From assembly GCA_002633005.1 (NCBI GenBank), contig NMRA01000266.1, positions 396,971-460,970 of the forward strand: 64,000 bases of DNA. Direction: 5' to 3'. This document shows positions 1 to 13,200 of this stretch, in pieces. The number at the start of each line of letters is the position of its first letter. The stretch's first letter is position 1. The translations under genes and the position numbers were made by a program. The notes beneath the pieces are model-generated. The model made no database searches. It worked only from the letters and a program-made list of their open reading frames with translations, and was not told where the DNA came from. Source of the DNA: Phoronis australis. Lineage: Eukaryota; Phoronida; Phoronidae.

Positions 1-3000
1 GAAAATAAAGCATTGAAAATAGGTTTGATTTGATAACTGCTGTACGACTGTCGATCAAAACACAGTCGAGCAGAAACTTATCAGCGCAAACTCTCGGCAA
101 GTCTAGCAAGCTCTCCACGTCTAGAGTTATGTGTTGAAAGTAAGAAGATTCTTGTCCGACAAATTTTGCTACAACATCAGATATAGAATCACACTCACAA
201 CTACAGCGTATCTCACCTTGGCTCCCACTTTTTTCGTGTCATTTTGTGAAAGTTTTCCAGGATATAACTTTAATTTTTCACGAATTAATTTTCCGGCAAA
301 AAGTAGACTTACAGTACTTTTCCTAATGATTATTGCAAGGCAGAAACAAGTGCACGCACGTATGATCACGTGCAAGATTAAATGAGCACCGACTGAGTGT
401 TCAACAAAATAATTTGTCGTCAAATAAATTTTATTTGATGTTTTGATTTATAATATGCAATACCGCTTTTGAAATAAAACCCACGGAGTGAAACTCTTAA
501 GCTGTTTTTCAGTGGCCATTGAACACACCATTGCCGCCCTGTTCAGATGCCTAACCCACGACCTCGAATTAGGCCATTCCATCCCATAATATTGGTCACA
601 TGATATCCCTGGCTGTTTCAGCTACAAGAATACCGAATTCATGAATGACAAAATTTATTGGAGATGGCCAACCCAAAAAATTCAAATTCGAAAATGGCGC
701 ACGTTGATAACCGTACCAGAAAAAAACATGACGAATCCAGCTTAAAATATTTCTTTAAATAAAAGTCAATTAAAAAAGTGTAGGGCATTTAACTTTAGGT
801 TAATTTCAAATGAACTTCCAGTTTCAAGGGAAAATAAACTGCAAAACAACTCCTATTCTTGTAAAAGAAATTCTTGCGTAACCGCGTAGCTTAGAAGGAA
901 TGTCAATGCATAGTGCTTCATAAGACGTCTTGTACAATACAGTGTACAGTAGTTCTCTTGGTAGTGCTGCCACCTAACGGAATAATACGGCTCTAAAATA
1001 AATATTTTGACTTCATCGATTAACTCGCAAATAAACAATGATACGCCAGTAGTTTTTTACAAGAGGAGACCTAGCTACTTGTTAATTGACCTTCCGATAT
1101 ACTACGTAGTTGGCAAATCTGAGCAAAAGGTCGAATGACGACGGACATATGATAAATGATTTTTATGAGACTCCATGAGGTTAGAAACCGCATCGATTCA
1201 CGGCAGTAGACAAAAGATTCCGTCATGCTGTGACCTAAATTAGGTGGAATCATAAGTACGACAATAAGCAGCAGGATACGTAAATAGCCTACTGGAAACG
1301 GCAATAATTGTGCTTGGGCGGTGCACCATTGGGGGATGGGAGGCTCAGTGCCACACCGCACATGGTCTATAGGCGGTGCACCACAGGGGGCCTGAGAGAG
1401 CATTAGCCCCCCCCCACTTTTCAGTGCTGCCCAGCCCATGTTGTGTGGTGGGCGCACTTTCGTACTCCTGTATTTCAGCGATGTGTTCATTATAGTTTTC
1501 GCAAAAGATTACATGCCTACATGCGCATGACCTGCGTGTGTACGCGCAAGGGGTCAGTATTTCGTTCTACACTGAGATACCCTTATGTTGTTTCAATCAT
1601 TCCCAGGGCGTTTCGATCAATTCCCAGTCTTAATTACGATCACGTCAAATTTCACTGCACGTCAATAACCCAGCCGGCTGCATGAACGTCATGACACGAT
1701 CTCACATGTCCCCGGTTAGTAGTCTGAAATATTTGCATGCATCCTTCCACTACATTCGTCAAAGTCTTAAAGGCTATGGGACTTGAGGTCTAATCTTTTT
1801 AATCTAATTTTGAACGAACTCGAGATAAATGGGTCTACTGTTGTATGCTGGAGTGTGTACCAGTCAATGTCTATATATCTAGGTTGCACTGGATGACCTC
1901 CGTAATGATGCCATAAGTTCGAGTCTGACCTCGAAATATCGGGGTTAGCAAGTGTAAATTTAGAAACTCATACCATAATGCCGCAATCTAACACAGACTT
2001 ATTAGACATTGTTGTTCGCACGAGAATAGAAATGTCTGAACTTAGTGATTGTTGAGTTCACAGATCAGACCCCAGGCTCTGTGGAGGCTGAGGGGAAAAC
2101 CAGTGCGAGCCATTTTTCTTGAGACTTGTTCGTCACAGGCTGTGTTTTTGTTGTATTTATTTGTTCTACAAGTTTCCGCTATTAAATCTTTAAAAGCTCC
2201 TGAATAGTTACCCGCATCTTCAATCTCAGTAAGCAGTAGAGCCCACCGTCAGGAACATTCACCAATTTTTTGCGCGGGACTGCAGCCACGGGAGAGTGAC
2301 TCCTTTAATCCAATTATGAACTGGAAAAGTTGACGAAATACGATCAAGTCACAGTATAGTTTAGCATCAGCCACAAAACTCCAGCAAAAGAAATCCGTAG
2401 GTTACGGGTTCCTATTTGCAATGAGGTTCCTTTTTACGAGTCACTCAAAATTTGTCTTACTTTCAAGTTGAAAGTTACGTTTTTACTTCCCACTTACTTT
2501 TATTTGTTTTTCAGACGTCTGTGTACTGAGTCTTCTGGGGAACACTGTCTTTGAGTTAAAAACTGTTGGATAATTGTGGGTATCGATGAGATGATATATC
2601 TCACCTATGACAATAACACAGGTGGCAAACTACTTTGAAGTTGGAAACAATATTCTATTCGTTTTTTGGAAATATCATCGTTTGATGGTCGGGGATCTAT
2701 ACGAAACCTAGTCTCCTGAAAGATGGTATTTAAATTTAATCTGTCATCCATTGTTTGTGAAAATCTTACTATTTATCCTATATTTAGCGTTTTATTCAAA
2801 ATGACTTGCAAGATACTGTTTGAAAACACATTAAACTTCGGAAATCAATTCGTATTTTGGAAGGTAAAGTTTACACCGGGTAGGACAATATTGTCTGTTT
2901 TCTCCAGGGCATTAGAGATATATGTTACATAGTTATAATGATGACTGGTAGATGTCGCGCCAATCGAGCACTGTTTCTCGTTACGTCATTATTTTTGCCG

Positions 3001-3051
3001 AAGATAAGAACACAGAAGTTGGCTGGCGGTTTCGCGGTTCGACAGAAAGCT

Positions 3052-3161
3052 CAATATAAACTGTGGTCAGTTCGCCTTATTTTCTCACTGATCGCAAGCT
3101 TTAAGCGATTGTAACTATTGAGTAGAGAGCATTGTCGAAGTTCACAATTTGAAGACTGTGG
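3052..3161 (+). promoter_or_regulatory. Possible upstream first exon (TATA-like site and splice donor)
   Basis: CAATATAAAC at 3052-3061 is followed by about 100 bases and a strong donor, GTGG|GTAAGT, at 3162. The arrangement resembles a short non-coding first exon. No in-frame ATG joins it to a known exon, and its only possible partner on this strand is RalGPS. It could equally be chance. Confidence 0.2.
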
Positions 3162-3684
3162 GTAAGTCTGCTTCTGTTCCTTTCTGGAGTGAATTCTGGT
3201 GTTGACAGTTGGTTTGACTAACGGCTACGTCAACTGAACTGGCAACTGGTCTGCATCTGAAACCTTTGAATGTTAAACTTGTCAGTGACAATGTGAGCCT
3301 GTTAGCAACATGGGGTCAACCAATGGTAATTTTAGCTCAGTTCAGTTATCAAAATGAAAACCTTCGTCTCGTGTTCGTCTTTCTTTCTTTCTCTTCTACA
3401 CACTCCAAGTCGAGTATTCCGAAGAGGTGGCTCTCAATCTCAATTCCCTTGCATATATTCATTCACTCACCTAATGAGAGAAAATGAGACCAAGCTCAGA
3501 GGAGTGGGAGACACTTTTATTGTGTGTCAGTAAAGCCAGGATTTAACTTAGAAATGAAAGAATTCTTTTTTCCAGGTATTGAACTCTTGAAAATTTACTT
3601 GAATGTGGTTGATATAGACTAAAATTAGACGAAAATGTCAAGTAACTGGTAGTATTTATGGGATGTACGTGAATCCGACTGCCG

Positions 3685-3807
3685 GCACTGGTCGAAAATA
3701 GCAGTCCCTGATTTAGAGAACCAGACAATCACTGAATAACGGGCCTGTTATTTAGTGGATGAAACTGGTTCTCTAAATCAGGGACCACTATAGTATCTAA
3801 CCAGTGC
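3685..3807. mobile_element. Foldback hairpin element, copy A
   Basis: A 19-base perfect inverted repeat (3706-3724 with 3765-3783), plus outer GCACTGGT/ACCAGTGC (3685-3692 with 3800-3807), enclose the loop motif CACTGAATAACGGGCCTG. The core GAGAACCAG...CTGGTTCTC is shared with copies at 17.4, 24.2 and 57.1 kb, but the outer arms differ. Confidence 0.65.
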
Positions 3808-5350
3808 CCCCAGTGCCCTTGTGATGATCCTACTGATGAATACTTTGAAAGATGATTGATAAAAATATACAATATACTACAGGAAAATATTTGTTGCAGT
3901 ATAGAAAAATTTATAGACACCGAGAGTTGAACTGGGGTTGACCCTTGGAGAGCCAAGCGTCCAAATGGTTTGGCCAAGAGGCAGTTGCCAGTTGGCAAGT
4001 GATTTAGATAGGCTTTATATATCTGTAAGACACATCCGGAAGTCACGTGACACAACTTGAGTCTATTCTACGGGGTAGATCAAGCATGGAAGTGAGGTCG
4101 GAGTTAGGTTCGCAGTTTTAATCTCATGGTTTCTTGCACATGCCATCGGCCAAAAGTTTTTGTGTTTGACTCACTCACTGGTTACCCAGTTTTTCGAATT
4201 TGGACTTGAACAATTAAACTGTCAAAGTGTACGCTTTTGCCAGGAGGACAGTGTTCTCTTGTAATTGACCTATCGCAAGCTCCACTCCCTTACGAAAAGT
4301 CTATGAACAAAGTTAACAATAAGTTTTACCAGACAACATGTTCTTTGCCGGGCAGCATAGTGGCTTGGAAACGAAGCTGTGTCAAGAATGCTGTGTTCTG
4401 ATTGGTGAGTTAAGCCGTCACTCAAAATCTTGGCAATAGATCAATTGTCGGGGACCCATGACCCACCTCATTGTTGTAAGGCTGTACCTAGCTGACCAGG
4501 AACCCCCATGGAGTCCACAACATTTACAATTTGCCAGAAAACAGTTACCTCTGAATAATTAATTAATTCCAAGTACCATGGCAAAACAATATATTTTTCT
4601 AAGCAATTACATTGCCTGTGGCGGGTGGATGCCTCTGGCGTACACAGACGAGAGCATATCCCCATCAGTAGCTAGTCATTTCAAAATGTAGCAAATAACG
4701 TCAAATGAAGCATTCATGTACCCAGTTGGTTATAATTAATATATACCATGACTCTGAGAACAACTTAGTCACTAAAGTTTGAACATAGCCATGAAAATCT
4801 GTCGCGGTTCACTCGAGCTTCCATCGCAGGGTGCCATTTTGGGAATTACGCGAAATCACGCCATTTCAAAAGCAAAAAGTTCAAGAGACACGACTCGTTC
4901 AAATGCCTCCCATATATTTTCCCAAACTTGTTTTTGCAAGTGTCAGCTGCCAGGTCACGTGATCTGCTCAGTCTCTTGAAGTATCGTAAGTTATTGCACA
5001 CATTGAAAAAGTTAACGGTTAAAAAAACTGCAGTCGACATTCTTCACCAAAGTTGTCTTTAATTTCCATAGACATGTTTCATGGAGGATGCACAATGAGC
5101 CAGCAAGGAGCGTTGAAGAAAGTTAGTGTCGTTTAAGTGGCAATTTTAAGCGTAAAATGTATTTTTCACTTGGGGAAAACTTCATATTCGGTGACGAGTT
5201 CAACTACTGGCCGATGAAACTAGTACAGAGACCAATGGGGAGTGTTGCAGCCTCTTGTCAGCCAGCCAAGGTCTTTGTGTTACCCTTTTACATTTTCTCG
5301 GCTTTCAAGTTTCAATTAGTACTTTATCATGATGAATATGCAAATTTTGT

Positions 5351-5440
5351 AGGTCTAATGACCAATCAAGTAAAGCATGTAGATCTAGTGACCAATCAAA
5401 TAAAATATGTAGATCTAGTGACCAATCAAGTTAAAGTATT
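5351..5440 (+). repeat. 30-base tandem repeat, three units
   Basis: Units start AGRTCTARTGACCAATCAA at 5351, 5381 and 5411. The period is a multiple of three, so a reading frame runs through (LVTNQVKHVD-like), but the protein around it is not recognisable. Confidence 0.8.
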
Positions 5441-5597
5441 ATGTTGTGAGAAAGCATAACTAACAACTGACAATTTCTGATTGTTGTCATACGTTTCTTA
5501 CTTTTCAATATATTTCCCTTAAAAGTTGTCTCCAGCTTCTTATGATACGTTGGCAATTTGCCAGGCTGAGTACTTTGACCTTGTAATTACACCTCTA

Positions 5598-5639
5598 GTC
5601 AGTATTGTAGGTCGAGGGGTCAGTATTGTAGGTCAAGGG
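5598..5639 (+). repeat. 21-base tandem repeat, two units
   Basis: GTCAGTATTGTAGGTCRAGGG occurs twice without a gap. Confidence 0.8.
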
Positions 5640-6204
5640 GTCAACTAATATGTAATGTAGATGTAGACATCTAAATATTACAAACCTGAACTATAGAGGT
5701 ACACTGATCACATAGGTCTCAGATAGTATTCGACTGAAACTGAAGATTTATGCATGTTGGCGGCAAGTTTTCTTTCAAAGTTTACCATGTGTTATTAAAC
5801 ACAGTAAGATTAGAGAAGATTGAGTAATGTCCACCTGCGTCTGCTTATTGAAATAAAATATCACATCTTCCGATTTGGATTTCAAATACCAAAAACCTAA
5901 ACCTTTACTGTAACCCTTACCCTAAAACAAGCATTCAGCTTTTAAAGATGCTATGTCTGATGAAAACCGTGAATCTTTAAATTGGTAGGAAGTACCTAGT
6001 GACTTCTTGGAGAACTGTGATTGCATGTGTAATCGGGGAAAGGAAACTATTTGTAAATATATTGTAGTTTTAAAGAAACACTACAACTGATACACTTAAA
6101 AACGAGTGAGAAAACTTAAAAACCCTAGTAACTAAAAATATTATGTCATCATTATTGGATAGCTTTGCATCATTACTTGAATAACGATGAAATGCTATCG
6201 GACT

Positions 6205-7417
6205 CAGTGTTCTCCACATCTGAAAATCTAAACAGGTCGCACGCGTAAAAACTGCAACGTGCCGGAACCGCGCGGCGGTCAATGTTCTCCATAAGCTAGT
6301 GTGCAGTTTTTTGTGCACCTTATTTTTACCCACTCATTTTAATAGTAATGCACAGTAGTGCAAACAAATAACTGTGTGTATTCAACTTTTTATTTTTAAA
6401 AGTTGGGACTTATTTACAAACATATCACATGTGTCATAACCTATTTGCTTAGTCAATGACTTTGAAATGGAAGTCTACAGACTGTTTGATACAGTATGAG
6501 GAAATGTTTCAGGGTACTCAATAATGATGTCAATGTNAACGTCACAGCCACTGTCGAAGTTGAGTTTGCGAACGGCTCGGCAGATTTTTAGAGGGAGTAT
6601 GCGCCACAAAAATAATATTCATGCTGGCAACGAGATGAACTCGGTCAATCTCAATGGGCCGGTGGCACAAAAAGTAACCAATAATATTCATCTAAGTGAG
6701 AAATACACAAACAACAACCAATGAGAACCATCAAAGGCAGATTCATGCAAATATTTTTGAGACTGGTATCGGTAAAGTCTGTCGTGGGGCCCACGTAATA
6801 TTGAAAAATGTGCTACGAAAACCAAAATTCTGGCCTCCCAGAAGACGGCCGTTGCATAAACGGCTGCGCAACGGTGTCTTTGCCGACAACATGGGTAATA
6901 TGATTAGTTCTCCGCCGAACACAAAAAGGTGACAGCAAAAGCGAAAAGGCCTAACGCAACGATCAGCGACTTTCGTGCCGGACTGCACCTCCAGTGAGCA
7001 GGTAGTGGATTAGGCGTATAGGTAGCACTGGGCCTTTGTTTAAATTGACTAGTTGTTCGGGATGAATTGAAAAGATAATCGAGAGATTATTTACAAGCCG
7101 CGTAACATCATAAATAGACTTGCGGCCCGGTCTGCCGCTTGAGTGAGTCCGCAACGGACCACCGACTTCCTTAGGCTTAGCCTTTATTCAGTTTCAATGG
7201 GCTATGGCCAGTTGCTGTCAAGCGTAATTTGAACCAGTGAAGAACTTATTAACGACGACGACGTTTTTTACAAAGTAGAACCTATATTTTTAAACTGGTC
7301 GCGGGATTTTTAAACAGGACGCTGGATTTTTAAACAGGACGCGGGACATTTAAACAGGACGCGCGCTCGGCCAAACAGGACGCTGCGACACGTTAAAAGT
7401 GGTTGTGGAGAACACTG
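6205..7417. mobile_element. hAT-like non-autonomous DNA transposon
   Basis: The ends are inverted repeats sharing CAGTGTTCTCCACA (14 of 14). They are flanked on both sides by the direct repeat GGACT (6200-6204 and 7418-7422), which looks like a 5-bp target-site duplication. Near the right end (about 7309-7385) the motif AAACAGGACGC recurs four times, and the left end has one relative, AAACAGGTCGC. This is the subterminal-motif layout typical of transposase binding sites. The CAGTG...CACTG termini suggest hAT, of a type with 5-bp rather than 8-bp duplications. The inner open frames are short (78-87 codons) with no transposase motif I recognise. One base (6537) is N. Confidence 0.75.
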
Positions 7418-8499
7418 GGACTAATTTACATAAAAATTGTCTCGCAAAACGAGACTTTCATGAGGTAACTGGTTCTCCGGTGGTTTTCGGCACACTGGAA
7501 GACTCGAGATTGGCTGTTAATTAGTATTACATTTGCATTTTCACAAGTTCTTTTAAAAATTTCGGAAGTTGAGACAATCTTAGACTTAAGCTGAACATGA
7601 ACTAGTGTTCTATGGTCATAGAATCAGTTCTAATCTTAACAAGGAATAAGTTGTGTTCAGTTAGTAGTCCAAAGTAACTGATCATTGTGACTGAAGATAG
7701 GTTTATTACTAGTAAATATGTAGCCAGTGGGTGGTGCCTAATCCAAATGCAAATTTATTGTATCGTCTGGGTTTCTTGGGTCTTCACAACCCAAACACCC
7801 TCCCCCTCCCTAAATCATTGTTGTAGGGGATCACACCCACCCTTAAGTCCTGGCTGCAAAGTGTACCAACCTTACGTCCTCGCTGCAAAGTGTACCAACG
7901 CTCACCAGTTAAGTACCAGTATCGTGGATGTGCGTCGTATTATATGGATTACATTGCACGGTTATATTTTCCATAAAACTGAAGATGGGTCATGGAACAT
8001 TTTTATTTTGTGTTTTAAGTCTGTGATTTATAGTCGTATTTTAAACACAAAACAATTTTAAACGATGTTTTTCATGCCGTCTTTACTACAGCAATGTATA
8101 TCTTGGGCTGGAAACGTTGGTCTTTTCGCTAACCCCAAATGTTCGTAACATTTCAACACTACAGAATTCTCCTGGTCTTCGATATTGGAAAGCCAGGTCA
8201 CTGTGAATTGGCTTCTAGTTGTGCTGGAGTTATATCTCCTATGTATTAATTTGGTGGTCGTGTTACTGTTTGATTTAGCTGGCGCTTTGTTAAACGATGC
8301 TCTTTTAAAGAATATTTTTCAATGTTCGTGAAATTTCATGCCCATATCAATGAAATATCAGCAGCAAACACATTTTGTTTGCTTATAGTGTTATTGCAGC
8401 CATCGCCTGCTCCCTGTTAATTACTTTTCGTGGTGTCTAGGGCATTCACTTCTAATACGCTCTCTGTATAAAATAACTTTGTATTCTAAAACTTTTTCC

Positions 8500-8520
8500 G
8501 GGGGTGGGGGGGGTGGGGGG
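8500..8520 (+). repeat. G-rich run, possible G-quadruplex
   Basis: Runs of 5, 8 and 6 G are separated by single T, enough for a four-strand stack. Shorter homopolymer G or C tracts occur at 1407-1415 and 31099-31109. Confidence 0.5.
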
Positions 8521-10165
8521 TTACACATTGTTGTAAGTATTTGTGCTGGGGCTAATTGATCGAACTCATCTTGCCCTGCCTCTCCAGTTGATGGGGATTA
8601 ACTCGTTTTGTTCACTCACTCGTTGCCTGGGCACTCTTGCAAGCCTGGGGAATCTGTCTACCTGAGCACGACCAAACGACATATTTTGTCCCGAAAAATT
8701 GTATAAGTGTGACAGTTGGAATGTTAGTGGATAGTTAAATCAGTTTTTGGCCACAATAAGATTAAAAACCGGACGATCGCCGCACAAATAAAAAGTTCAT
8801 GTTCAATTCAACATTTTGTCTTTTCATTAGATATCATCAGGATCATATTTACAATTTAGGACAACAAGTGCCAACATACAGCACAGGTAACATCCATAGA
8901 GCTTAGTGACCCTGCAACTACATAGTGATGACCAGCTACTGACTATATTCTATATATCTCTCACTTCACTCTATGTTCTAAAAAAATCCAAAATTCTGTT
9001 TAATGACATCTGTCAGCTTCATTCCAGACTAAAACACAAAGTAACATTTTCTATTTTTGGTAAAAAATTGAGGATTCAATGCATTTCTTTTCTGCAATAT
9101 CGTGTCCCACATTGAAGAGTTTCTACAGTTGGAAACCACCGAGCAGCTTAAAGTCATTGGACTTCATTAGGGGTATCCAATGGCTTCTTCCTGCCATCAT
9201 TCCACCTGTCCAGGTTGTTAAGTACAGATAAGACACCTGCTGTTAATATAAACTTTGTGAAACCCCGTGAATCGGGATTAACACTATGTCTGTCCACGTC
9301 TCCTGAACTTGTTGACCAGGCAACTTGTTTTCGATAAGCGTGAATGTAAACATTGTTTAAAATGCATTATCTATAGAAATGTTTGTTTTGGTTCAAATTG
9401 TTAAGTTGGATGGTTTTTGGTGGTGTTTGATACTGCAAGCTTGTGTCGCTGAACTTTGCATAATATACGCACAGTATTCAGACTGCTTGATTGCTTACTG
9501 GTATAGTGCCATTAGACATATCAAAACTCATGGTAAAAATTCCCAGCAAAACGGTGCGTAACTCTAAACTGTCCAATCGTAGGTGATCACCGGGGAAGGA
9601 AAACATAAGTTACTCTATTGGAATGTTGACTTCTCTTGCTGAGAAGGGAATTCCAAAGTTTGGCGGATTATTCAGATGTGAAATTTTACTTTTGACAATT
9701 CATACAATAGATGTATGTTTAGTCTCATTGCACGTAGATTCTGTATTAAGGCATAAAAACGGCTAAATTTCAGAAAAAAATCACACAGACCTCACTGGGA
9801 TCTTGGCAGACGTTATTGGGAGATTGAACCAGTCATCTACGGGGACCTTTGACCTCTGATTGGAGCCCATATTTTCAGAATCACCTTCCTAAGTGTCAGG
9901 TGATGACAGTGTTATAATCCTATGTGTAAATATGTAGTGTAAATGATACATAGGGAAGAATGCTGCAGATGTGTTGATAACATTATGTAGCATCTTCAGT
10001 GTGACCCTTATGTCAAGAGGAAGACCCACCACATGGGGAATAGACAGGCGACCCTGAAACTTAGTCTCAATGTAGAAAGTTGTTGGGCTAAAATAAGCTG
10101 CAGAATGAGTAGAGGTGTTGTAGGTCCTTTCAGCATTGTGGGATGATGCCAAAGCTTTACCTAAG

Positions 10166-10254
10166 AATTCTGGGATGTCAAAGCATTCTGGATACCAAAG
10201 CATTCTGGGATACCAAAGCATTCTGGGATACCAAAGCATTCTGGGTTACCAAAC
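10166..10254 (+). repeat. 18-base minisatellite, five units
   Basis: CATTCTGGGATACCAAAG repeats from 10166 to 10254, with one 17-base unit. The open frames on the minus strand here are products of the repeat. Confidence 0.85.
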
Positions 10255-13200
10255 TTCTGGCGTAGAACTCTTTTGTGCAATGAGAGCATGAAAGTAAGCT
10301 TTGATTGACAGGTGCTCGAATTGTGCTGAATAGAAGGGCTTTTGTGAGAAATTGATGAAACATAGTTCGTGGATAGGAATGAAGATTTCTAGGCTGTGTT
10401 GTTTGTGTCCTGTCAAAAATGGCAGCTTGATATTCAAGAACTCGGCTCGCAGACGTGCACAACCTTGACATTAAAAGGCCATTGAGCCACGACACGGTAC
10501 TTTCGCATTTGACAAAAATGCTGTTGGGCATTTTCTGGCCATTCGGCTCTCAAGAGTTGTAATGCTCAAGCCGCACATGTGTAACTAACCTGAGATGTCC
10601 TGTGTTTCATTTTCAAATTTTAGGTGGCAAATACCACCTGTAACTTGTTATATGGCACTGAGCACAGTGGTGTTAAACAGAATGGTTTTGATGGAAAGTA
10701 GATGGAACATACGGTAGTTTAAGGTACTGTTTCATTAAACATTTCATAAAATTCGAACAAAGTTAAATTGCCTTTTTTTCATTTTTCCAATGCTCACTCC
10801 CTATTGCCAAAAATGCTCAAAATTTCGCGGTGTTAGTTGATGACAGTGGCGTAGGCATAAAGTTTTCAAGTACTGAAGTGAAATTGTCTCCTTGTTCACT
10901 CTCGTTAAAAATTTTGACGAAGTTAAATTTCGTTGTTCCGTCATATTGTGTTCTAAATTTAGTGAAATTTAACTGAACTTAGTTTTTGAATTTGTCAGGT
11001 GGTCAAAATTTCCAAAAAGTCAAACCGTTGTATACTCACCACATCAAGGTAGGTTTTTTGGTTCTAAAAGGGATCCCCACTTCAAAGGAACCCAGTAGTA
11101 TACACAGTCTCAAAAAGTCATTACTTAGCTAGGTAGATTTATAATGTAACAGCTGTGTGTTCAGAGCACTTGTGAAGCCATGGTCCAACCCTCGCCAATG
11201 ACCGGTCAAGATGGTCACTGCTCAGCCACCTGCAGGTCAGATAATCAACAGGTGACTTCAGAATGAAAAACTAAATGGGAGGTATGTTGATAATGGCTGA
11301 ACTTGAAGAGACTAACATGAATGTGATTTTTATGTAATTAGAAGATACAAACACAAGAACTTTGGTGGGCTGATTCTACATTCAGTATCTATAGAGCACG
11401 ATAAGCACTCTTCTCTGTTAGAGGTAGGAAAATTCATTGAATGACGGACATAGTTTTCGATGCTCCATGAACTTGTGAGCGGAGTCGGACAATCCCTGAA
11501 CGGTGCTGTGCGTACTCGCGAAGAGTCACTGTCTAATTTTCTGTTTCTGTTTGTCGTATCATTGCAGCGCACTTCTTAGAAAGCTTACTCAGCGTGAGAA
11601 TTGCTGAAATCATGTGGTAATCGTTATTTTGGTTTGAGGACAATTTTCTAATGCTAATAAAATTTTGCCGCCATCACGGCATATTGAGTTGCAGCGCAGG
11701 CATCAAAAATTGTAAAACTTGGTCCGACTTACTGAGTCGTTCTTCACTGTTCAACTGTGCTCAGAAATGCAACCCTGCCTTTAGTTGAGAACTACTTCAG
11801 TCATACAACACTTCTTTACCTCCTCACTCAGGAGAGTTAAATTTGGTAATTTCACTGGAATGGATTTCAGTCATGCTGGTATTCGGTGATTGGGCCACCA
11901 TTGGTTTCACACTTTCGAACCCTGCTGTTTTGTTCCATTTCCCTGAGCACCACCCAACCCCAGCACCTGGTGAGCTCTCTGTTTCTGAGCTCTGCTAATC
12001 TGGTTTGAAGTCAGAACTAGGTGATAGGTTGAAGCACTTGAGAATGTGTAGAGGACTCATCAAGTTATCTGCAGATGGTGGTATTAGTCTTCAACTCTTA
12101 AGAATTTATCTGCAGCTGGAACTGGTTATGCACATTGGGCTTCAGCCAGGTTGGCAAGTCAGTAGAAAGTCACTTGGATATTAGTGGGATATGAAAATGG
12201 GTCTGTGGATATGCGCAGCAAACTGGTCACTGGTTTCATATAAGTTTTTGGCTAGATAACAATAATGAGTTTTGTTAAAAACAATGCACGCGATGTCATG
12301 CAGTAGTCAAGACCTGTGAGGAGTATCATGGAACCCAGCCTTGGGGTATTTTAGTCGCAATGCATGGAAACAATATGGCCTGTGCATTCAATACTGGACA
12401 CTATGCAGTGGTGATTTCTCATAGCAGTTGATCAGTGCCATGGGCAGCTTGAGCACTATGTGCAATTGATTGGTCAATTTTGCTTTAAATCTCAAATAAA
12501 ATATGGTTTGCCTACCTGGGTAATGATGATTGAAATCTTTTATTGATGATGAGTTAACAGTTGCTGTTAAATTCTTAAGTCTGTTCAAAGTCGAAAATTG
12601 ATTTTTAAATGCATTTTCTGTCAGAAGGTTTCGTTTCTATCTGGCGAGACCTGTGATCTGTCAGCCATCACTTGATCAAAGTGTATGCTAATCCTGTGTC
12701 TAAGTACGCGTGTACTTGTGCATCCCAGGTGATGAAGTCTGACTGTAATAAGGGAATTAGCGAGTGTTTGTGAATTGATCGGATGTCTAGTACTACTATA
12801 TTTACCCAGAAAATCAATTCATTTGTCTGAACCCTTCAAGAGACAGTCAAGATTGAGAAAACCATGCCAGTGACCAATGAGGTCCAAATGACATTTTCTA
12901 GGGCCGTGCTCGTAGGTGATTGCTTTCTGGGCGGTAGAATACTCTTAAAGCCGCGTCAATTGCTTTCTTATGGATGCGTTTTCAAGCTCACACTGTTCAT
13001 TTTTAGTCCGATGCTTGCTGCCATTGTTGGATCATAAAAAGTTACGACCTCGTCTAAAAGTGCATTCATTTCAGTGGTTTCAAATGTCCATTTGAGCTGA
13101 ACAGTATGTTAATGTGTCCAATCCAAGCAAACTGTGCTGGGAAATAATCTTTGCGGATTGACATAACCTGGTCTGGCATATTATTAAAGCCTCATTTTGA

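Larger units (their letters stand above)
1..6204. other. Intergenic, no gene seen
   Basis: Apart from the small repeats, the foldback copy A and the possible first exon at 3052-3161, I see nothing coding. Open frames are all under 140 codons and resemble no family. Two GGCGGTGCACCA copies lie at about 1319 and 1373. Confidence 0.6.

Noticed and set aside
1071-1490. 139-codon open frame on the minus strand
   Set aside because: It has no recognisable domain, and its composition reflects C-rich tracts and a repeated GGCGGTGCACCA. Its length is expected by chance in 64 kb.
9889-10531. Minus-strand open frames with repeated MLWYPR or NALVSQ
   Set aside because: They are products of the 18-base minisatellite at 10166-10254.
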